Positions 3,899-6,876 of a stretch of 6,876 nucleotides of DNA are shown here, piece by piece (positions within the stretch are counted from its first letter, which is position 1; every line of letters starts with the position of its first letter). A program made the translations under genes and the position numbers. The notes under the pieces were generated by a model. The model was not told the origin of the DNA. It ran no database searches and saw only the letters and a list, made by a program, of their open reading frames with translations. Origin of the DNA: Rhizobium sp. Q54 (GTDB lineage: Bacteria; Pseudomonadota; Alphaproteobacteria; Rhizobiales; Beijerinckiaceae); assembly GCA_945903655.1 (NCBI GenBank), contig CAMDOY010000197.1:1-6876 (forward strand). Reading direction: 5' to 3'.

Positions 3899-6273
3899 TG
3901 AGCGCCCTCGGAACTGACGAGTATGGAAGGGGGGATGCTGAAGTAGCCCAGCAAATCCCCTCTGCGCCTAACCAAGACCTTCGGAGCGCCAAGCACTTCT
4001 TGGTGCACATCACCCGCCGCTGGCCTGAAGTCTGCGAGGGCGCTCAGCTGGAAGTGACGGGTTTCTTGATCGAGAAAAACACCGGGAAGGTTCTCAAGGT
4101 ACGTGCTGCTTTGTTCCCTTCCACAGATGAAGGCATTGGTGCTGCGCTAATACGTGCTCAGGCCCTGAACAGCGAGGGCTTCAATATCTACTTTGGCGTC
4201 AATCCGAGGGCACCTGATCTAAGGCTAAGCCCCGGGCAACGGCCTAAGGACGCTCATGTCGTGGGCGCTGTCTTTGTCTTCGCAGACGGCGATGATGACG
4301 ACGCCAGCAAAGCACTCCTCGCTGATTCCGCTTCTGGGCTCATTGTAAACACGGGGTCCGTGCCGGGCCCACGGGTCCATGCGTACTGGGAACTTGCTGT
4401 CCCCATCAGTTTTCAAGCATTGGGAAGCATCGATTCCTCAACAAATAGTGACGCTGAGTGGCGTGCTCTCCAGAAAGGTCTCATTGCAAATTTCCACTCC
4501 GATCCCAAGATTCAGAATTCTTCACGCCTCTTGCGCCTTCCGGGCTTCATCTCGCACGCCAAGGACGGCACACGTGTGAATGAACTCGTCACTTGGAGGG
4601 ATACGGGAGTCGGTCCGGTGGACTGGTTCCTCCTCCCAACGGCTTCTGCGCCTTCGATCTCAGCACAGGCATTGAACACGGTGCGTGAGCCCGTCAGCGA
4701 TTTTGTTGATCTGCTGCGCGAACCACCGCGTCATGCCCGTACTGACACTGAATTGCGCTCGATGCTTGATGCAACGCGCATTCAGGGCCAGTGGCACAAC
4801 AATATGTTGAGCGTAACAGCATCGCTCGTGGGGAGGGGCTGGACTGACGAGGCCATTACCCAGATGTGTGGCCCTTACTGCAATGATGGAGCGACAGACC
4901 ACGAACTGATGGTCATGATTGAGGGAGCTCGCAGGAAGGGCTGGGCGCCTCATCAGCAGGAACCAACGGATGGAGGCTTCACCCAAACCCCTGACCGGGT
5001 ATTTAAGCTGGTCCGTGCGTGCGATTTGGAGTACCGCGAGCCGGAGTTCATCATCAAGGGGTTGATTGAAATGGAGTCCTTAGCCCAAATCTTTGGCGAG
5101 TCGGGCAGTGGCAAGTCATTTATCGCACTCGACATAGCCGCATGCATAGCCTCCGGGACGCCATTCCATGACCATGAGGTTAAACAAGGCGCAGTCATTT
5201 ACATCGCCGGGGAGGGGCACAACGGCTTGAAACGCCGCCTACTTGCTTTGGAAAGGCTCAAGGAGATATCCTTGGACCAAGCTCCACTTTTCCTCTCGAA
5301 GGCCGCAGCCCAATTTCTGGACGCAGCATCGGCTCAAGCAGTTGCCGACGCTGTTGACCAAGTCGTTCTGACAGAGGGACCGCCCGCCCTCATCATCGTG
5401 GACACGCTGGCGCGGAACTTTGGCCCCGGCGATGAAAATGCAACGAAGGATATGTCAAACTTCGTAGCAGCGTTGGACCGCCTGAAGGGGCGTCACGGAT
5501 GCACTCTCATTCTGGTTCACCATACCGGGCATAGTGACAAGGATAGGGGGAGGGGCTCGGCGGCCTTGAAAGCTGCCTTGGATGCGGAGTTCCGTGTTGA
5601 GAAAACGGAGGATATCATCACGCTCATCAACACCAAAATGAAAGACGCCGCGCCGCCGCTCGAAATGTATTTCCGGTTGGAGACGGTTGTGCTTGACCCC
5701 GGTGTCGACGGCGCTGAGGTCACCAGTGCGGCGCTGGTCAAAGAAGAAAGGGAGCGGCAGACGAAGAGGAAACGCTTGTCTGATAACCAGCGACTGGCAC
5801 TAGCTGCCTTCAATTGCGCGGCCCCTGTGTCTGGCCGATTGGACACCGATGGGAATTTCGAAGGGCTGCACCTTGAGGATTGGCGCCTCATTTTTTATCA
5901 GATGTCGACAGCCGACAACACCGATACCAAGAGGAGGGCGTTCGGCCGGGCAAGAAAGGAATTGGTGAACATGGGCGAGGTCAGCCTCGAAAACGATGTC
6001 TATTTGCTCACGGGGGAATTGGCAGCGTTTGACCACAGCGAGTTCGAGAAGAAGCTCAAAGCCGTCGCCGAGGTCAAAGTAAAAGACAATCCCGTTGCCG
6101 ACGGGGGGCGGGACACGGGACAGGACGGGACAAATGCGGGACAAGTCCCGGTGCCTAGCCGGGAGGAGCCGGGACAAGCGGGACAAGGGTCTTTAGACCC
6201 GTCCGGTGTCCCGCCCGGCGTCGATGTTGAGTTGATTGAAAAACCTGCGTGCGATGGGGCTCTGGAGGGATAG
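3895..6273 (+). CDS. RepB-like primase fused to a RepA-like hexameric replicative helicase
   Basis: A 792-residue replication protein. The N-terminal part (about 40-230) resembles the archaeo-eukaryotic/RepB primase domain: VFVFADGDDDD, with D131 and D133 as a DxD metal pair, then VHAYWEL (161-167) and SRLLRLPGF (210-218). A helical linker of primase-C-terminal type follows (about 265-350). The P-loop helicase/ATPase domain (about 375-620) has Walker A GESGSGKS (401-408, K407), AGEGHNGLKRR (E440 a likely catalytic base), Walker B ALIIVD (D503), LVHHTGHSDKDRGRGS (from about 540) and KAALDAEF, as in plasmid RepA helicases. After a region with a possible winged helix, the last 60 or so residues are low-complexity (RDTGQDGTNAGQ and similar), encoded over DNA repeats. 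It probably primes and unwinds DNA for replication of the excised element. The ATG at 3895 overlaps xis; 3898 is an equally possible start. No frame break is seen. Confidence 0.9.
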   Translation: MMSALGTDEYGRGDAEVAQQIPSAPNQDLRSAKHFLVHITRRWPEVCEGAQLEVTGFLIEKNTGKVLKVRAALFPSTDEGIGAALIRAQALNSEGFNIYFGVNPRAPDLRLSPGQRPKDAHVVGAVFVFADGDDDDASKALLADSASGLIVNTGSVPGPRVHAYWELAVPISFQALGSIDSSTNSDAEWRALQKGLIANFHSDPKIQNSSRLLRLPGFISHAKDGTRVNELVTWRDTGVGPVDWFLLPTASAPSISAQALNTVREPVSDFVDLLREPPRHARTDTELRSMLDATRIQGQWHNNMLSVTASLVGRGWTDEAITQMCGPYCNDGATDHELMVMIEGARRKGWAPHQQEPTDGGFTQTPDRVFKLVRACDLEYREPEFIIKGLIEMESLAQIFGESGSGKSFIALDIAACIASGTPFHDHEVKQGAVIYIAGEGHNGLKRRLLALERLKEISLDQAPLFLSKAAAQFLDAASAQAVADAVDQVVLTEGPPALIIVDTLARNFGPGDENATKDMSNFVAALDRLKGRHGCTLILVHHTGHSDKDRGRGSAALKAALDAEFRVEKTEDIITLINTKMKDAAPPLEMYFRLETVVLDPGVDGAEVTSAALVKEERERQTKRKRLSDNQRLALAAFNCAAPVSGRLDTDGNFEGLHLEDWRLIFYQMSTADNTDTKRRAFGRARKELVNMGEVSLENDVYLLTGELAAFDHSEFEKKLKAVAEVKVKDNPVADGGRDTGQDGTNAGQVPVPSREEPGQAGQGSLDPSGVPPGVDVELIEKPACDGALEG
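6109..6213 (+). repeat. CGGGACA repeat array within the 3' end of the primase-helicase gene
   Basis: CGGGACA occurs six times, at 6109, 6116, 6126, 6137, 6170 and 6179 (first bases), and once inverted as TGTCCCG at 6207-6213. The fourth copy is also part of a perfect dyad, CGGGAC-AA-GTCCCG (6137-6150). The copies begin at codon position 1 (first), 2 (second, fourth, fifth, sixth) and 3 (third), so the protein sequence does not account for them. The array resembles a cluster of replication-initiator sites next to the gene of the initiator. A role as origin or transfer site is inference. Confidence 0.6.
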
Positions 6274-6612
6274 CCCCGTTACGCTCTTCTTGATCCAGTT
6301 AAGCTCCACTCCATCTCCAATTGCCATGCGGAGAGCAGCCTCAGACGGGCATCTGGAAGCCCGCACGAAGGGTCCGGCTACGGAGATCGCCCCACTCGAC
6401 AACTGCGGGCAGGGCGCTCCTGCATGGGCTCTGGGCCACCCCCAGTTTGGTGTATGGACGGCAGCTCGATGCGTGTGGACCTCGTCGGGGGTCGCGGGCA
6501 GATCCCAGTCAGCACAAGCCGAGACGCCACCTTGTCCGCATCCTCGGCGGTCTCGATGGTCTTACTGGTGATGGTCGCAGCGTCTACGACCAGACCAGCC
6601 CCAATGGCAACG
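6274..6612. other. 339 bp without a supportable gene, between the primase gene and the IS21 end
   Basis: No open frame here has both a good start and a recognisable protein. On the minus strand one frame stays open for about 120 codons (roughly 6193-6560) and contains a protein-like stretch, AALRMAIGDGVELNWIKKSV, near 6280-6345. It lacks a convincing start, overlaps the primase tail and is not a family I recognise. It could be the remnant of a convergent gene cut by the insertion sequence. No tRNA, attachment-site copy or strong terminator is seen. Confidence 0.4.
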
Positions 6613-6617
6613 TGCGA

Positions 6618-6686
6618 ATTCCGATTTAATCCGGCCGGGGATTCCGATTTGATCCCGGCCACCATTCCGATTTGAAACCGGCCACC
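6618..6686 (+). repeat. Three tandem 23-bp IS21 terminal repeats
   Basis: The copies lie at 6618-6640, 6641-6663 and 6664-6686, each starting ATTCCGATTT and ending in a CCGGCC-containing block. Copies two and three differ at two positions; the first is more diverged in its last half (CCGGCCGGGG). The spacing is exactly 23 bp with no gap. They are probably the transposase-binding sites of the element's left end. Confidence 0.85.
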
Positions 6687-6688
6687 TT

Positions 6689-6711
6689 AGAGCTGGATTT
6701 GAGCTCTTTTT
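6689..6711 (+). terminator. Possible intrinsic terminator inside the IS21 left end
   Basis: AGAGCT (6689-6694) and AGCTCT (6702-6707) form a 6-bp stem around a 7-base loop, and the stem runs into five T residues (6707-6711). It lies between the terminal repeats and istA on the plus strand, where it could stop transcription entering from the island. The stem is short and only half G/C, so its efficiency is uncertain. Confidence 0.4.
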
Positions 6712-6772
6712 GTTCCCTGCAGGTCATTAGTTGAGGCACACCCTTTCATCGATTTTTGATGAGGAGGACGGG

Positions 6773-6876
6773 ATGCCTGCAAAGCGGGGACTGACGATGC
6801 GGCAATTACGCTATTTGTTACGACTTCACCATGACCGGGTGAGTACGCGGGAGATCGGGCGGTTGCTGGGCGTGGC
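6773..6876 (+). CDS. istA: IS21-family transposase IstA, N-terminal fragment
   Basis: Thirty-four complete codons are visible (starting MPAKRGLTMRQLRYLLRLHH) before the window ends. The segment MRQLRYLLRLHHDR followed by STREIGRLLGV is the N-terminal helix-turn-helix of IS21 transposases, which binds the terminal repeats. The DDE catalytic domain would lie downstream, not in view. A strong GAGGAGG (6761-6767) precedes the ATG at good spacing. A small inverted repeat, TCATC-N7-GATGA (6746-6762), ends at the ribosome-binding site and might affect translation. In this family IstA normally works with the AAA+ helper IstB encoded next to it. Confidence 0.85.
   Translation, partial: MPAKRGLTMRQLRYLLRLHHDRVSTREIGRLLGV

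Larger units (their letters stand above)
1562..6876 (+). mobile_element. Left part of an integrative element at tRNA-Ser (P4-satellite-like layout)
   Basis: An integrase gene follows directly after an intact tRNA and reads away from it. It is followed by a compact plus-strand block of an unknown gene, an AlpA/Xis-type protein and a primase-helicase. This order is typical of P4-like satellites and small integrative islands. Lower GC in part of the block (50 of 120 bases at 3181-3300) against the GC-rich left flank supports horizontal origin. The left boundary is inferred to lie at or near the tRNA 3' end; the exact crossover is unknown. No second copy of the tRNA 3' end appears in the window, so the right end lies beyond it. 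Whether the IS21 element at the right edge is inside the island cannot be told. Confidence 0.75.
6613..6876 (+). mobile_element. Left end of an IS21-family insertion sequence
   Basis: Three tandem 23-bp repeats with the ATTCCGATTT...CCGGCCACC pattern are followed by the start of an istA-like transposase gene. Multiple terminal repeats that bind IstA are a hallmark of IS21-family ends. The outer boundary is placed at TG (6613-6614) because IS21 ends usually begin with TG, but TG at 6605 is also possible. The rest of istA, istB and the right end lie beyond the window. Confidence 0.75.

Noticed and set aside
6256..6277. GGGGCT/AGCCCC inverted repeat around the primase stop codon as a terminator
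   Set aside because: The stem is six pairs with a ten-base loop and no T run follows, so support is too weak.
6274..6876. Second copy of the tRNA-Ser 3' end marking the right attachment site
   Set aside because: Read by eye for the T-arm and CCCCTCC-GCCA words; no match was found, so the right end is outside the window.

Overview
The window looks like a high-GC alphaproteobacterial chromosome, probably Hyphomicrobiales (Rhizobiales), at the left edge of an integrated mobile element. The evidence for the host is the GC-rich flank (51 of 60 bases are G/C at 841-900), an MsrA N-terminus with the extended form common in that group, and a small two-helix membrane protein of a type I associate with Rhizobiales. 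The assignment rests on recognition by eye, not on a search.

Left flank (1-1471), ancestral chromosome: three genes on the minus strand, namely the 5' end of msrA, a 103-residue membrane protein and a 162-residue secreted protein rich in Met, His and acidic residues. A spacer of about 326 bp follows. It holds a partial copy of the 5' half of the neighbouring tRNA-Ser, which can be drawn as a shortened tRNA-like structure.

Junction (1472-1728): an intact tRNA-Ser(GGA) with encoded CCA, followed by a P4-type tyrosine integrase gene reading away from it. This is the usual layout of an element integrated at a tRNA 3' end. The distal attachment site is not in the window.

Element core (1729-6273), all on the plus strand in two tightly packed pairs: integrase and an unrecognised AT-rich gene (1-base overlap), then an AlpA/Xis-type helix-turn-helix protein and a large primase-helicase fusion (4-base overlap). 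The integrase and the small HTH protein would control integration, excision and expression. The primase-helicase could start replication of the excised element. The set int, regulator, xis, primase-helicase resembles P4-like phage satellites and small integrative elements; no structural or conjugation genes are visible, and cargo may lie to the right.

Non-coding signals stand out within the element. A GTCCGAA-N4-TTCG dyad occurs both upstream of the integrase and in the leader of the xis gene, where it sits inside a larger inverted repeat covering the ribosome-binding site. At the 3' end of the primase gene, six CGGGACA repeats fall in all three reading frames, which suggests selection on the DNA and makes them candidate origin iterons.

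Right end (6274-6876): about 340 bp with no gene I can support, then the left end of an IS21-family insertion sequence with three tandem 23-bp repeats, a possible terminator, and the start of istA running off the window.
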